From NCBI GenBank assembly GCA_022616435.1, contig JAKEET010000191.1, positions 1 to 55,321 on the forward strand: 55,321 nt of DNA, given 5' to 3'. The stretch comes from Gemmataceae bacterium (GTDB lineage Bacteria; Planctomycetota; Planctomycetia; Gemmatales; Gemmataceae). Below the pieces are notes generated by a model. It did no database searches and had not been told where the DNA came from. It saw only the letters and a list, made by a program, of their open reading frames with translations. A program made the position numbers and the translations under genes. Below, in pieces: positions 1 to 7,388 of the stretch. Position 1 is the stretch's first letter; each line of letters opens with the position of its first letter.

Positions 1-38
1 AGCGTGGGCACATCAGGGCAAGTTTGCACGGCGGCCAT
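1..38 (-). CDS. Start of a possible serine/threonine kinase gene (partial)
   Basis: On the minus strand an ATG at 38 opens a frame reading MAAVQTCPDVPTL before the window ends. Many planctomycete Ser/Thr kinases start with a short Cys-Pro-Asp/Ser segment like this, and such kinases often follow an ECF sigma factor gene, which is the arrangement here (sigma factor at 825-271, same strand). Only 13 residues are visible, so the assignment rests on context and a weak N-terminal resemblance. Confidence 0.35.
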   Translation of the reverse strand, partial: MAAVQTCPDVPT

Positions 39-143
39 GGCGTATCCTCGCGGCGGAACGCAGCAACGGATTGAACGGTTGCCGGGTTCACCCTTTGATA
101 TGCGCCAGGGAAGCGGAATCTTCCCGCAATCCCGTTGGCGCGC

Positions 144-240
144 GTCGAGCCGTACGGCCGACGGGACCGCAGGGACGCCGGCCACGGCGCGCGTGCGCCG
201 CGACGCTCCCCCGGCAGCCTTGTCGGCCTTACGGCTCGAC
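144..240. repeat. Inverted repeat pair, GTCGAGCCGTACGGCCGAC type
   Basis: Two 19-bp arms (144-162 and 222-240) are inverted copies with one mismatch. The right arm continues into TCGACGCTCGCC, which recurs directly at 255-266. The pair lies in the 230-bp gap downstream of the minus-strand sigma factor gene. It belongs with the other palindromic repeats of this window; no coding function is seen here. Confidence 0.6.
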
Positions 241-270
241 GCTCGCCGTTTAGGTCGACGCTCGCCCCGA

Positions 271-825
271 TCATTCGAGCATGCCCGCCAGCTCTTGCCG
301 TATGCGCTGGAACACCTTGGATTTGGCCGCGTAGACCGTGGCCGGGCTGATGCCCATACGCGCGGCCACGTCGCGCGGCGGCCGGCCTTCCAGGACATAC
401 GCCTCGAACGCGCTCCAGATGGTCGCCGGGAATTCGGGCTTGAGCTTCTTCAAGATCACCCGCAGGAGCTGCCGGCGATACTCCTGCTCTTCCTGCTCCG
501 CCCAGCCTGGCTCCACGGCCGGATCGAGCCCATCGCCGACCGGTTGGGGGACGAGCCGCCGCCGGGTCTCGCGCCACTTGTTGAGCAGGACGGTGCGGAG
601 CCAGCCGCGAAAGCTGCTCCCATCGCGATACTCGAACTCCGGCAGCTTGCGGTACAAGAGCAGCAGCGTTTCCTGCACGAGGTCGGCGGCATCGGATTCC
701 TGCAAGCCCCAGCGTCGCGACCACACGAACAAGAGCGGCGTGTACAGCTCGACGAAAACGTCCCAGGCCTCGCGCTGGGCCGGGTCGCGCAGCCGCCGGA
801 GCAGGCTCGGGGGAGTCGTGTACAT
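271..825 (-). CDS. ECF-family RNA polymerase sigma factor
   Basis: This is an alternative sigma factor of about 184 residues that would redirect RNA polymerase to a small regulon. Region 2 is seen in the N-terminal half (AADLVQETLLLLYRKLPEF followed by FRGWLRTVLLNKWRE). Region 4 is the C-terminal helix-turn-helix (RDVAARMGISPATVYAAKSKVFQRIR). The frame is open to an ATG at 882, but the ATG at 825 is preferred: region 2 homology begins right after it, and an extended -10 element lies at 843-835, inside the longer reading. No anti-sigma factor is beside it; a possible kinase gene follows downstream. The target regulon cannot be told from sequence. Confidence 0.85.
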   Translation of the reverse strand: MYTTPPSLLRRLRDPAQREAWDVFVELYTPLLFVWSRRWGLQESDAADLVQETLLLLYRKLPEFEYRDGSSFRGWLRTVLLNKWRETRRRLVPQPVGDGLDPAVEPGWAEQEEQEYRRQLLRVILKKLKPEFPATIWSAFEAYVLEGRPPRDVAARMGISPATVYAAKSKVFQRIRQELAGMLE

Positions 826-834
826 GAGGCCCGG

Positions 835-843
835 ATTATACCA
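835..843 (-). promoter_or_regulatory. Extended -10 promoter element for the ECF gene
   Basis: The minus strand reads TGGTATAAT, a perfect extended -10 (TGN-TATAAT), ending 9 bases before the ATG at 825. No good -35 box lies 17 bases upstream. If used, transcription would start within a few bases of the ATG and give a nearly leaderless mRNA. Confidence 0.4.
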
Positions 844-889
844 TGGCGGCGTGGCGGGGGAGGGCGGGAAGTCATGCGCCATTCTGTGA

Positions 890-929
890 CCGTTTAGCGC
901 ACGCGCGGCGTCATGCGTGCGCTAAACGG
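890..929. repeat. Perfect 15-bp-arm hairpin repeat (GTTTAGCG family)
   Basis: CCGTTTAGCGCACGC at 890-904 is perfectly complementary to 915-929, with a 10-base loop. The motif GTTTAGCG/CGCTAAAC recurs in the hairpin at 8569-8645, suggesting one dispersed repeat family. It is not followed by a T-run, so it is not called a terminator. Confidence 0.65.
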
Positions 930-972
930 GTTTGGGCAGGCGCCATGATTTTCTGAAGATCAGTAGGGTCTG

Positions 973-1012
973 CAAAACAAAAGCGGATCGCGGTCCCCGA
1001 TCGCGATCCGCT
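973..1012 (-). terminator. Rho-independent terminator of the Mo-hydroxylase operon
   Basis: On the minus strand an 11-bp perfect stem (arms 1012-1002 and 92-82 of the 900 block, AGCGGATCGCG/CGCGATCCGCT) with a 9-base loop is followed directly by TTTGTTTTG. It sits 48 bases past the stop codon of the FAD subunit gene, the last gene of the operon. Confidence 0.75.
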
Positions 1013-1059
1013 CCTGATATATATCGTCGACCAAGCTTCGCCGTTCACACCTCCCAGTG

Positions 1060-2061
1060 TCACACCTCCCAGTACGGCTTCGCCCCCGATGCCAGCAACA
1101 AGGCCCGCTTCACCGCGACTTCGATCAGCCGCAGCTTGTAACCGTTCTGGCTGAGCGGCTTGGCCCCCTCGGCGGCGGCGCGGCCGGCCGCCGTGGCGCT
1201 CGCCTCCGTGATCGCGCGGTTGTCCAGGGCGCGCTGGGCGGCTTCGGCGATGTACGGCGTCGGCGCCACGTGGCCCAGCACGATTCGCACGCCGGTGGCC
1301 TTGGCGCCGTTCTGGCCGCCCTGGAACGCGACCGCCGCCTGCACCAGCGGCCAGTCGTAGGCCTGCTTGTGGCGGACTTCGTAGCTGGCGCTCCTGGTGC
1401 CGGCGATCGGAATCGTCACCGACAGGACCAGCTCATTGGCCGCCAGCGTGTGCTCGCGCTCGGCCGGCCCGGTCGGGGCCCGGAAGAACTTGGCCAGCTC
1501 CACCGTGCGGCGGCCGTTGGGAGCCTGCACGTCGGCGCTCGCCCCCAGGGCGATCAGCGCCGGCGCCAGCGTGGACGGGTGGACGATCACGCAGCGGTGG
1601 CCGGCGGTGAACACGGCGTGGTACTTGTTCTCGCCGTCGAGGGCGTTGCAGCGCGGGCCGCCCTTGAGCAGGCAGTTGGTGTGCTCGTCGCGGAAGTACC
1701 AGCAGCGGTTGCGCTGGCACAGGTTGCCGCCCAGCGTCCCCATGTTGCGGATTTGCGGGGCGCCGACTTCGGCGGCCGCCTGGGCCAGGGCCGCGGCGTG
1801 CTGGCGGACGCTGGCATGGGCGGCGACGGCGGCGATGGTCATGCCGGCGCCGAGCGTGATCGCCCGGTCGCCGATCGACACGTTGTTGAGCTGGGCCACC
1901 CCCGCCAGGCTGACGATGCGGCTCGGCTGGGCGATGTATTCCTTTTGCAGGTCAAGCAAGTCGGTGCCGCCGGCGAGCAGTTCGGTGTTGCCCCAGCGCG
2001 CTTCGAGAAGGCCGACGGCTTGCTCCGGCGAGGTCGGACGGAAGTAGGTGAAGTTTTTCAT
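1060..2061 (-). CDS. FAD-binding subunit of a xanthine dehydrogenase-family molybdoenzyme (PaoB/YagS-like)
   Basis: Medium subunit of a molybdenum hydroxylase; FAD passes electrons from the Fe-S clusters to the acceptor. The protein (333 residues) has the FAD-binding motif LLAGGTDLL near residue 29 and IRNMGTLGGNL near 105-114. Four cysteines follow at about 115, 120, 130 and 138 (CQRNRCWYFR...NC...RC), matching the extra [4Fe-4S] loop known from the periplasmic aldehyde oxidoreductase subunit PaoB rather than classical xanthine dehydrogenase. The CO-dehydrogenase-type flavoprotein C-terminal domain follows. The start at 2061 is chosen because AAGGA lies 9 bases upstream; the open frame extends 12 codons further without such a site. 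It is the third gene of the operon and ends just before a terminator. Confidence 0.88.
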   Translation of the reverse strand: MKNFTYFRPTSPEQAVGLLEARWGNTELLAGGTDLLDLQKEYIAQPSRIVSLAGVAQLNNVSIGDRAITLGAGMTIAAVAAHASVRQHAAALAQAAAEVGAPQIRNMGTLGGNLCQRNRCWYFRDEHTNCLLKGGPRCNALDGENKYHAVFTAGHRCVIVHPSTLAPALIALGASADVQAPNGRRTVELAKFFRAPTGPAEREHTLAANELVLSVTIPIAGTRSASYEVRHKQAYDWPLVQAAVAFQGGQNGAKATGVRIVLGHVAPTPYIAEAAQRALDNRAITEASATAAGRAAAEGAKPLSQNGYKLRLIEVAVKRALLLASGAKPYWEV

Positions 2062-2081
2062 GGTTGTGGGTCCTTGATTGT

Positions 2082-2182
2082 GAACCACGGATGACACGGA
2101 TGAACAAGAGCCATACGATCAATCCCGTGATGATGCCGACTCTTGTTCACTCCGATCCGTGTGATCCGTGAAATCCGTGGTT
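2082..2182. repeat. Imperfect inverted repeat between Mo- and FAD-subunit genes
   Basis: The arm around 2082-2110 and the arm around 2140-2182 are inverted, imperfect copies sharing AACCACGGAT, CACGGAT and GAACAAGAG blocks. The motif ACCACGGAT...CACGGAT is a low-complexity intergenic sequence. It fills most of the 128-bp gap inside the operon. Confidence 0.55.
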
Positions 2183-2189
2183 AACTGTT

Positions 2190-4424
2190 TCATCGTCGGT
2201 TGGCGAGGGCGGCCAGCACGTGCTCCGGCGTGTACGGCGCCTGCGGCACGCGCACGCCCAGGGCGTTGTGGATGGCGTTGGCGATGGCGGCGGCGGTCGA
2301 GATCGTCGGCGGCTCGCCGATGCCGATCACGCCGCGCTCCGGCATGTCCATCATGTGGACGTGGATCTGCGGCATGTCCTGGATGCCGCCGAGCTTGTAG
2401 AACTCCATGTCGGGGTTCACCATCCGCCCCGTGGCCCGGTCGTAGATGCACTCTTCGAACAATGCGTAGTTCACACCCATGATCACCCCGCCGGCCACTT
2501 GCGATTCACAGCCCTGCTTGTTGATGATCATGCCGCAATCCTGAACGGCCCAGACGTGGGTGCAGCGGACCACGCCGGTCTCGGTATCGACCTTGACTTC
2601 GGCGACCTGGATGCCGCCGACGCCCTGGTTGGTGAGGGTCTGTTGCCACTCGCGGCGGAGGGCGGCGCCCGCGGGGGTCATGGCGTTGAGCTGGCCCGGG
2701 GGCGGCCAGTCGCCGGTCGCCTGGACCGGGTTCATGCCGAGGCGGGCACACGCTTGCCGCCACGGCGTGCGCTGATTGTTCGTGCGATTGACGATCACCC
2801 CGGGCTCGATGGTGAGGTCGCCGGCCTGGGCGTTGAGCCGCGGGGCAATCTCGGCCAGGAACGCGCTGCGGGCCGCCTCCGCGGCCTTGAGGATCGCGGG
2901 CGACGTGCCCGGACAGGTGGTGCTGCCGCCCGACGGCGTCGACGGGCCGTGGACGCTGTCGCCCAATTGCACGGTGATGTCGCGCGGCTGCAAACCGAGC
3001 ACCTCGGCGACGATGATCGCCGTCACCGTGCGTTGCGCGGTGCCGAGGTCCTGGCTCGACGACTGGGCGAGGACCGAGCCGTCGGCGCTGATGGTGACCT
3101 TGGTGGGGTTGGGTCCACGGCCGCCGCCGCCCCAGGTGTGGAGCGCGACGCCGAGGCCGGTCTTGACCACGCCGCCGCCCTTGCCGGGCGCGTGCCAGCG
3201 CTGCTCCCAGTTGCACATCTTCTTGATGATGTCGATCTCGCGGGTGTAGATCGTGTTGCGCAGCGCCAGGAACGACGTCGGCGCGTTATCGACCGCGTTC
3301 GGGTCGTTGGCCGGCAGGTTGCGCAGGCGCATGTCCAGCGGGTTCACGTTGAGCCGCGCCGCCAGGTCGTCGAGCGCCTGCTCGGTGAGCAAGCAGTTCT
3401 GTGGATGGCCGGGCGCCCGCATGGCCCGGGCCGTCTGCACGTTCATGCGCAGGCGCGAGTGCTTGCGTTTGACGTTCGGCGCCGAATAGACGTAGGGCAA
3501 GAGGTTGAAGTTCACCGTGGCCGCCCCGCCGATGCCGGGCGAGCCGTAACAATCCACCTCGAACGCTTGCAGCCGGCCCTGGTTGTCGCCGGCGACCTTG
3601 ACCGTGCCGAAAGCGCTGGGCCGCTGCCCGCCGCAGGTGACTTCCTCGGCGCGGTCGAGCATCAGCTTGACCGGGGCGCGGGCCTTGCGGGCCAGCTCGG
3701 CGGCGACGGTCCCCTGAATGTCGGGACCGAACTTGCTGCCGAACCCCCCCCCCATGTAATGGGTGATGCATTTGACGCGCGTGGCGGGGAGCTTGAAGTA
3801 CTGGGCGAGCTGATTGGCCGTGTTCGGCACGGCCTGGGTCGAGGCCCACACCGTCAGCTCGGTGGCGTCCTGGTTCCATTCGGCGACCAGGCCGTGCGAC
3901 TCCAGGCACTGATGCGAGATGATCGGGACGCCGTAGGTCCCTTCGACGGTCGCGGCGGCGCCTTGATAGGCTTGCTGGTCGAAATTCGCCGTCGCGAAAT
4001 CGCCGGCGGCCTCGACGTTGGTCATGGCATTGCCGCTGACGGTCCGCCGCTTGGCGGTCAGCGCTTCGCTTTCCTTTACCAGGTGCGGCAGCTCCTGGTA
4101 ATCGACGCGGATGGCCCGCAGCGCGTCTTCAGCATGCTCCTCGGTGTCGGCGGCGACGGCGGCAATCTCGGCCCCCGCCCAGTACAGCTCGGCGTCGGGC
4201 TTGACGATCGTGTGCACGGCCCGGACGCCGGGCGCCTTCTCCGCCTGGCTGACGTCGATCGACTTGACGCGGGCATGGGCGTGCGGACACCGCAGCATCC
4301 GCGCGTGCAGCATCCCCGGACGATTGATGTCAAAACTGTACTTGGCGCGCCCCGTGGCCTTGTCCGGCCCGTCGAGACGCTGCACCTTGGTGCCGATGAT
4401 TCGGCGCGTTTGTGGCCATGGCAT
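2190..4424 (-). CDS. Molybdopterin-binding catalytic subunit of a xanthine dehydrogenase-family enzyme
   Basis: Large subunit (744 residues) that holds the Mo-cytosine dinucleotide or molybdopterin cofactor and carries out hydroxylation of an aldehyde or N-heterocycle. The N-terminal a/b hammerhead domain starts IIGTKVQRLDGPDKATGRAKY. The MGGGFGSKFG loop is near residue 225, the cofactor-binding QDLGTAQRT is near 460, and the GxGE motif with the catalytic glutamate (GIGEPPTIS) lies close to the C-terminus. The length fits the family. GAGGA sits about 8 bases before the ATG. The gene lies between the 2Fe-2S and FAD subunit genes. The substrate cannot be told. The MGGGFGS codons form a run of ten G in the coding strand (C10 at 3744-3753). 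Confidence 0.9.
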   Translation of the reverse strand: MPWPQTRRIIGTKVQRLDGPDKATGRAKYSFDINRPGMLHARMLRCPHAHARVKSIDVSQAEKAPGVRAVHTIVKPDAELYWAGAEIAAVAADTEEHAEDALRAIRVDYQELPHLVKESEALTAKRRTVSGNAMTNVEAAGDFATANFDQQAYQGAAATVEGTYGVPIISHQCLESHGLVAEWNQDATELTVWASTQAVPNTANQLAQYFKLPATRVKCITHYMGGGFGSKFGPDIQGTVAAELARKARAPVKLMLDRAEEVTCGGQRPSAFGTVKVAGDNQGRLQAFEVDCYGSPGIGGAATVNFNLLPYVYSAPNVKRKHSRLRMNVQTARAMRAPGHPQNCLLTEQALDDLAARLNVNPLDMRLRNLPANDPNAVDNAPTSFLALRNTIYTREIDIIKKMCNWEQRWHAPGKGGGVVKTGLGVALHTWGGGGRGPNPTKVTISADGSVLAQSSSQDLGTAQRTVTAIIVAEVLGLQPRDITVQLGDSVHGPSTPSGGSTTCPGTSPAILKAAEAARSAFLAEIAPRLNAQAGDLTIEPGVIVNRTNNQRTPWRQACARLGMNPVQATGDWPPPGQLNAMTPAGAALRREWQQTLTNQGVGGIQVAEVKVDTETGVVRCTHVWAVQDCGMIINKQGCESQVAGGVIMGVNYALFEECIYDRATGRMVNPDMEFYKLGGIQDMPQIHVHMMDMPERGVIGIGEPPTISTAAAIANAIHNALGVRVPQAPYTPEHVLAALANRR

Positions 4425-4528
4425 GGAAGGATCCTCGTGATGACGACAATGATTCGCAATTCAGTCCGTCGTCCGGAGCCCGCAGCAAGAACCACTCGGC
4501 CTTCTTGCTACGGACTATTGACCACGGA

Positions 4529-5188
4529 CTACTGACTCCGTTTCTGATTGCACAACGCGTAGATGGCGTCGCGCATCTGTTCGTAGGTGCCGCAGCGGCA
4601 AATGTTGCCTTGCAGGCCGTGCTCGACCTCGGCGGGCGTGGCCTTGGGGTTTTGCTCCAGGACCGCTTTCATCGAAACCACGAAGCCGGGCGTGCAGAAG
4701 CCGCACTGCTGGGCGTCGTGCTGCACGAACGCGGCGGGCACGGCGTCGAGCTTGTCCCCCTGGACCAGGCTCTCGGCGGTGCGGATCGGCTTGCCCTGGG
4801 CCTCGACCGCGAAGGTGCTGCACGCGTAGACGACCTTGCCGTCGAGCATGACCGTGCAGGCGCCGCAGCTGCCGCGGTCGCAGACACGCTTGCAGCCGGT
4901 GACGTCGAGATAGTTGCGCAGCGCGTCGAGCAAGGTGACGCGCGGCTCGACGCTGGCGTTCATGGCGCGGCCGTTGACGTTGAGTGAGATCTTGACCGGG
5001 CCGGGGCCGAGAGACGGGACGTTGCCGCCGCCCGCGGCGGCGGCCGCGGCGGCCGCGGTGGCCGGAGCCACGGGGGCGCCGGTCAGCGCGGTGGCGGCGG
5101 CCGCGGCGCCCGAGCCGCGCAAGAACTGGCGGCGCGACAGGCCGCTGCCGCTGGCGCCGCTGGCGCACGATTCCTTGGTGTCGCTCAT
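4529..5188 (-). CDS. 2Fe-2S subunit of the molybdoenzyme, Tat-exported
   Basis: Small subunit (219 residues) carrying two [2Fe-2S] clusters. A twin-arginine signal (SRRQFLRG, residues 18-25) followed by an Ala-rich stretch predicts folded export to the periplasm, as in PaoA-type aldehyde oxidoreductases. Plant-type cluster cysteines are at 103, 108, 111 and 123 (CDRGSCGAC...YAC). The second cluster uses 162, 165, 197 and 199 (QCGFC...ICRC). The start at 5188 is supported by GGGAGG 6-7 bases upstream; the frame is open much further but only through repeat-derived sequence. It is first in the operon with the Mo subunit (105 bp downstream) and the FAD subunit. Only this subunit carries the Tat signal, so the others probably travel with it. 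Confidence 0.9.
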   Translation of the reverse strand: MSDTKESCASGASGSGLSRRQFLRGSGAAAAATALTGAPVAPATAAAAAAAAGGGNVPSLGPGPVKISLNVNGRAMNASVEPRVTLLDALRNYLDVTGCKRVCDRGSCGACTVMLDGKVVYACSTFAVEAQGKPIRTAESLVQGDKLDAVPAAFVQHDAQQCGFCTPGFVVSMKAVLEQNPKATPAEVEHGLQGNICRCGTYEQMRDAIYALCNQKRSQ

Positions 5189-5323
5189 GGTGTCCTCCCG
5201 AATGAGGGCAGGGTGGATTTCCGCAGGGGGATTGTAAGGGGCGGGCGGGTCAAGCACAAGAAATTTGTGGAAAGGAATTTTCGATTCGAGTTTTTCGAAA
5301 CGCGACCGTTCTTTCACCTCGCC

Positions 5324-5382
5324 CCTGACCTCTGACCTCTGACCTCTGACTTCCGACCTCTGATCTGACTTCTGACTTCTGG
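5324..5382. repeat. Degenerate heptamer array (TCTGACC/TCTGACT)
   Basis: About eight units of CTCTGAC or TTCTGAC with single-base variation stand in tandem. The same array type recurs at 5667-5726. There are no spacers, so it is a simple degenerate tandem repeat and not a CRISPR array. Confidence 0.8.
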
Positions 5383-5666
5383 CCGCCTGAACGCCCGCGA
5401 GAATGCCAATCTGCCAACTGGCCAGCGTATGCGGCACGGATTGTCCGGCGTTTGAGCGTTATCTCGTTCTCGGCCAAGGACTTGCTTCGCATTTGCCGGT
5501 TGAACGTCCGAAAAAACGCCGATCCTGAGATGATCGACGACGACCGATCGCGCGACGATCGTCACAAGTCGTTTGATTGACTTGAGCTGCATCGTCGCGT
5601 TCGCACCGGGCAGCCTCGATCACCCGCATCCAAGTTGCCAACCTGCCAAGCGTGCCAACACGGTTT

Positions 5667-5726
5667 GCTGACTTCTGAGCCCTTCCGACCTCCGACTTCT
5701 GACCTCTGACCTCTGACTTCTGATCC
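5667..5726. repeat. Second degenerate heptamer array (TCTGACC type)
   Basis: Tandem units of GACTTCT, GACCTCC and GACCTCT, in the same orientation and sequence family as 5324-5382. It stops within a few bases of the stop codon of the DUF1559 gene remnant. Confidence 0.8.
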
Positions 5727-5873
5727 ATTCACTCCGCCCGGTCCCGTCCCGCCGGCGTCACCAGCGCCCACCACACGCGCCGGTCCATCCCGGGCGCCAG
5801 CGCGCGGACGCTGCCGTCGGCCATGGCGGCGTTCATCGCGTTGTGCCCGGTCGCCGGCAGGCAGCCGCCCTCC

Positions 5874-5927
5874 CGCGAAAACGGGGACTGGCCCCCTGCA
5901 TTCCCGGGGCCTGTCCCCGTTTTCGCG
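5874..5927. repeat. Palindromic element (CGAAAACGGGGAC family), copy 1
   Basis: Arms 5874-5895 and 5906-5927 pair over 22 bases with one mismatch (outer 15 perfect, CGCGAAAACGGGGAC). The element lies inside the C-terminal half of the DUF1559 remnant and reads KTGTGPGNAGGQSPFS on the minus strand. Confidence 0.85.
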
Positions 5928-6026
5928 AGCCATGCCGATGCATACTTCTCGGCGAACAGGATCGTGTTGCCAGTGCCGTCGCGGGAACGTCGTGGGCAAG
6001 ATCGGCTTGCCCTGGGCGTTGCGATT

Positions 6027-6076
6027 CGAAAACGGGGACTGGCCCCCTGGCTTTGAGGGGCCTGTCCCCGTTTTCG
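6027..6076. repeat. Palindromic element (CGAAAACGGGGAC family), copy 2
   Basis: Arms 6027-6046 and 6057-6076 pair with one mismatch and have the same arm sequence as the copy at 5874. It lies in the N-terminal half of the DUF1559 remnant and reads KTGTGPSKPGGQSPFS, the same reading frame of the element as copy 1. Confidence 0.85.
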
Positions 6077-6398
6077 CATCGCCTCGGTGGCGCGAATCTT
6101 CGTAAAGCGATTGCTGCTCGACGTAGGGGAGCAGATGGAAGAAGAGGTTGCCGAGCGCGTTGCCTCCCTGGAAGATGTCCGCGCGCGGGAAGAAGCCGAA
6201 GGCGGGCGGCATGCGGTTGTGGTCTTCGTGAAAGGCGTGGCAGGCGAGGGTGATTTGCTTCATGTGGTTGGCGCATTGGGCTTTCGCCGCGGCGGCGCGG
6301 ACTTTCTGGATGGCGGGGATCGTGATGGCGACGAGGATGCCGAGGGTGGCGAGGACGACGAGGAACTCCATGAGGGTGAACCCGATCCGCGGCTTCTT

Positions 6399-6423
6399 CC
6401 CCTCTCCCCCGCGGGGAGAGGGG
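6399..6423. repeat. Short palindrome CCCCTCTCCCC/GGGGAGAGGGG
   Basis: Perfect 11-bp arms with a 3-base loop. It lies between the divergent DUF1559 remnant and the downstream membrane protein gene, so the start regions of both genes overlap or abut it. Confidence 0.7.
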
Positions 6424-6429
6424 TTCGCG

Positions 6430-6870
6430 GTGACGGGCGCAGTGGGCGTGGCCGGGCTGCGCGTTTGTCGACGTGTTCGCGACGAGTTCTTGTGGACCTG
6501 GCCCGTGGCCCTCTTCGCCGGTTTTCAGATCACGTTGCAGACCATCGTGGCAGTGGAAGCGGTGGAAGCCGGCCCCGACCGGGCGCGGCGGCGCTGGCTG
6601 TCGCGCGGCGTGGTGCTCGCCTTCCTGGCGATGTGCTGGCTCTATTACGTCGCCTGCCAGCAGCTCGGCCTGGCGACCGCCTGGGCGTTCCTCATCGGCT
6701 TCCTGCCGGCCTGGCCGTTGGCGGCGCCGGCCGCGCGGTCGTGGGTGGCGCGTGCGTCATGGTGGCGACGCGGCGCCTGGCTGGCGGCGGCGTACTCAGT
6801 CTTCTACTGGAGCGGCGGCGCCTTCATCGCCTGGAAGACGGCCATCGCGGAGGTGTGGGAACACTCATGA
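6430..6870 (+). CDS. Small hypothetical membrane protein
   Basis: Not recognised. About 146 residues with three or four hydrophobic segments: LWTWPVALFAGFQITL, VVLAFLAMCWLYYVACQQLG, AWAFLIGFLPAWPLA and WLAAAYSVFYWSGGAFIAW. The charged linker EAGPDRARRRW lies between the first two. The start is unsure; GTG at 6430 or 6442 are in-frame candidates just after the palindrome, and the frame is open further upstream across the DUF1559 gene on the other strand, which is unlikely to be coding. No partner is evident: DUF1559 lies divergently upstream and an unknown small protein convergently downstream. Confidence 0.5.
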   Translation: MTGAVGVAGLRVCRRVRDEFLWTWPVALFAGFQITLQTIVAVEAVEAGPDRARRRWLSRGVVLAFLAMCWLYYVACQQLGLATAWAFLIGFLPAWPLAAPAARSWVARASWWRRGAWLAAAYSVFYWSGGAFIAWKTAIAEVWEHS

Positions 6871-7028
6871 CGTTAGGACGTCTTCCGATCCCTGGTGGAC
6901 GGGCATGGCGCGCGGGGGGGTGTGTAAAACTCGCAGGCGCAAGGCAATCTATTAACACGTTGGCACGTGGTGGGTTGTGACAAACGCCCGGCAGGCGGCG
7001 CCATGCTGCGCCCCCGTCCCGGCGAAGC

Positions 7029-7280
7029 CTACTCGAGCACCTGCATCGTGTCCGGGCCGAACTCGGCGACCAACGCATCGATCTCGAGCTTTCGGGCCTT
7101 CGCGGCAACCCGTTCGATAAAGTCCAGTACGGTCCGCCGATTCCCGTCGTTCTCATCCAGCAGCGGCCCGCCGGTATTCTTTGATTGCAGATGCACCTCC
7201 AGCATGTTTCGCAGCGTGAGGAAACCGCGCATGATCAACGTGTACTTGTTTCGCAGCTCGTCCTGCTTGTCGAAGTCCAT
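7029..7280 (-). CDS. Small hypothetical protein (83 aa)
   Basis: Not recognised. A soluble, charged, mostly helical protein: it starts MDFDKQDELRNKYTLIMRGF, has a short Gly-Pro turn near residues 37-40, and ends with a helix RKLEIDALVAEFGPDT. GGAGA stands 6 bases before the ATG. The codon usage and protein-like composition favour a real gene. It is divergent from the di-haem peroxidase gene, sharing a 196-bp intergenic region. Confidence 0.55.
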   Translation of the reverse strand: MDFDKQDELRNKYTLIMRGFLTLRNMLEVHLQSKNTGGPLLDENDGNRRTVLDFIERVAAKARKLEIDALVAEFGPDTMQVLE

Positions 7281-7357
7281 GGTCGTCTCCGTGTTCGAGG
7301 CCCATCAGGAGGCGTCAGCGCCGGCGTCCCTCATTTACAGGACTCGGGTCCAGCCAG

Positions 7358-7388
7358 TGGACATGTAACTCGGCGGCGTTAATATAAT
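7358..7388 (+). promoter_or_regulatory. Candidate sigma70-like promoter of the di-haem peroxidase gene
   Basis: TGGACA at 7358-7363 and a perfect TATAAT at 7383-7388 are separated by 19 bases. This would give an mRNA leader of roughly 80 bases before the ATG at 7477. The -10 stands out in an otherwise GC-rich region; the spacer is longer than ideal. Confidence 0.4.

Larger units (their letters stand above)
5189..5728. other. Gene-free region with repeats
   Basis: No convincing gene is seen in this 540-bp gap. It contains the promoter side of the Mo-hydroxylase operon (near 5190-5260) and two degenerate heptamer arrays (5324-5382 and 5667-5726). Between them are CCAATCTGCCAACTGGCCA and AGTTGCCAACCTGCCAAG style low-complexity stretches. 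The open frames here translate to repetitive SEVRGQRSEV-like peptides and are judged non-coding. Confidence 0.6.
5729..6371 (-). pseudogene. DUF1559 prepilin-like protein, frameshifted and carrying two palindromic insertions
   Basis: DUF1559 proteins are abundant planctomycete proteins with a type IV-pilin-like N-terminus. The N-terminal part reads FTLMEFLVVLATLGILVAITIPAIQK, then CANHMKQITLACHAFHED and HLLPYVEQQSLYEDSRH. The C-terminal part is in another frame: DGTGNTILFAEKYASAW and then NAMNAAMADGSVRAL, MDRRVWWALVTPAGRD and the stop. The frames join near 5980, where one extra base in TTCCCGCGACGG would explain the shift (expected LPTTFP-DGTGNT). Each half contains one palindromic element read as KTGTGP...GGQSPFS. 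The start is uncertain: FTL precedes the ATG at 6371 in frame, so a start further upstream in the 6399-6423 repeat is possible. It is called a pseudogene unless the extra base is a sequencing error. Confidence 0.75.

Noticed and set aside
1057..2094. Long plus-strand open frame opposite the FAD subunit gene
   Set aside because: Third-position GC shadow of a well-conserved minus-strand gene; translation is Arg/Ala/Gly-rich without motifs. The same holds for the large frames opposite the Mo subunit (2220-4535), treS (9768-13262), pckA (23679-25622), GH65 (37426-40134), glgX (39860-42052) and the ParA-like gene (51139-53211).
5250..5592. Frames giving SEVRGQRSEV-like peptides
   Set aside because: They translate degenerate heptamer repeats and have no homology-like or start features.
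5324..5726. Possible CRISPR-like repeats
   Set aside because: Units are 7 bases, contiguous and degenerate, with no spacers and no cas genes.
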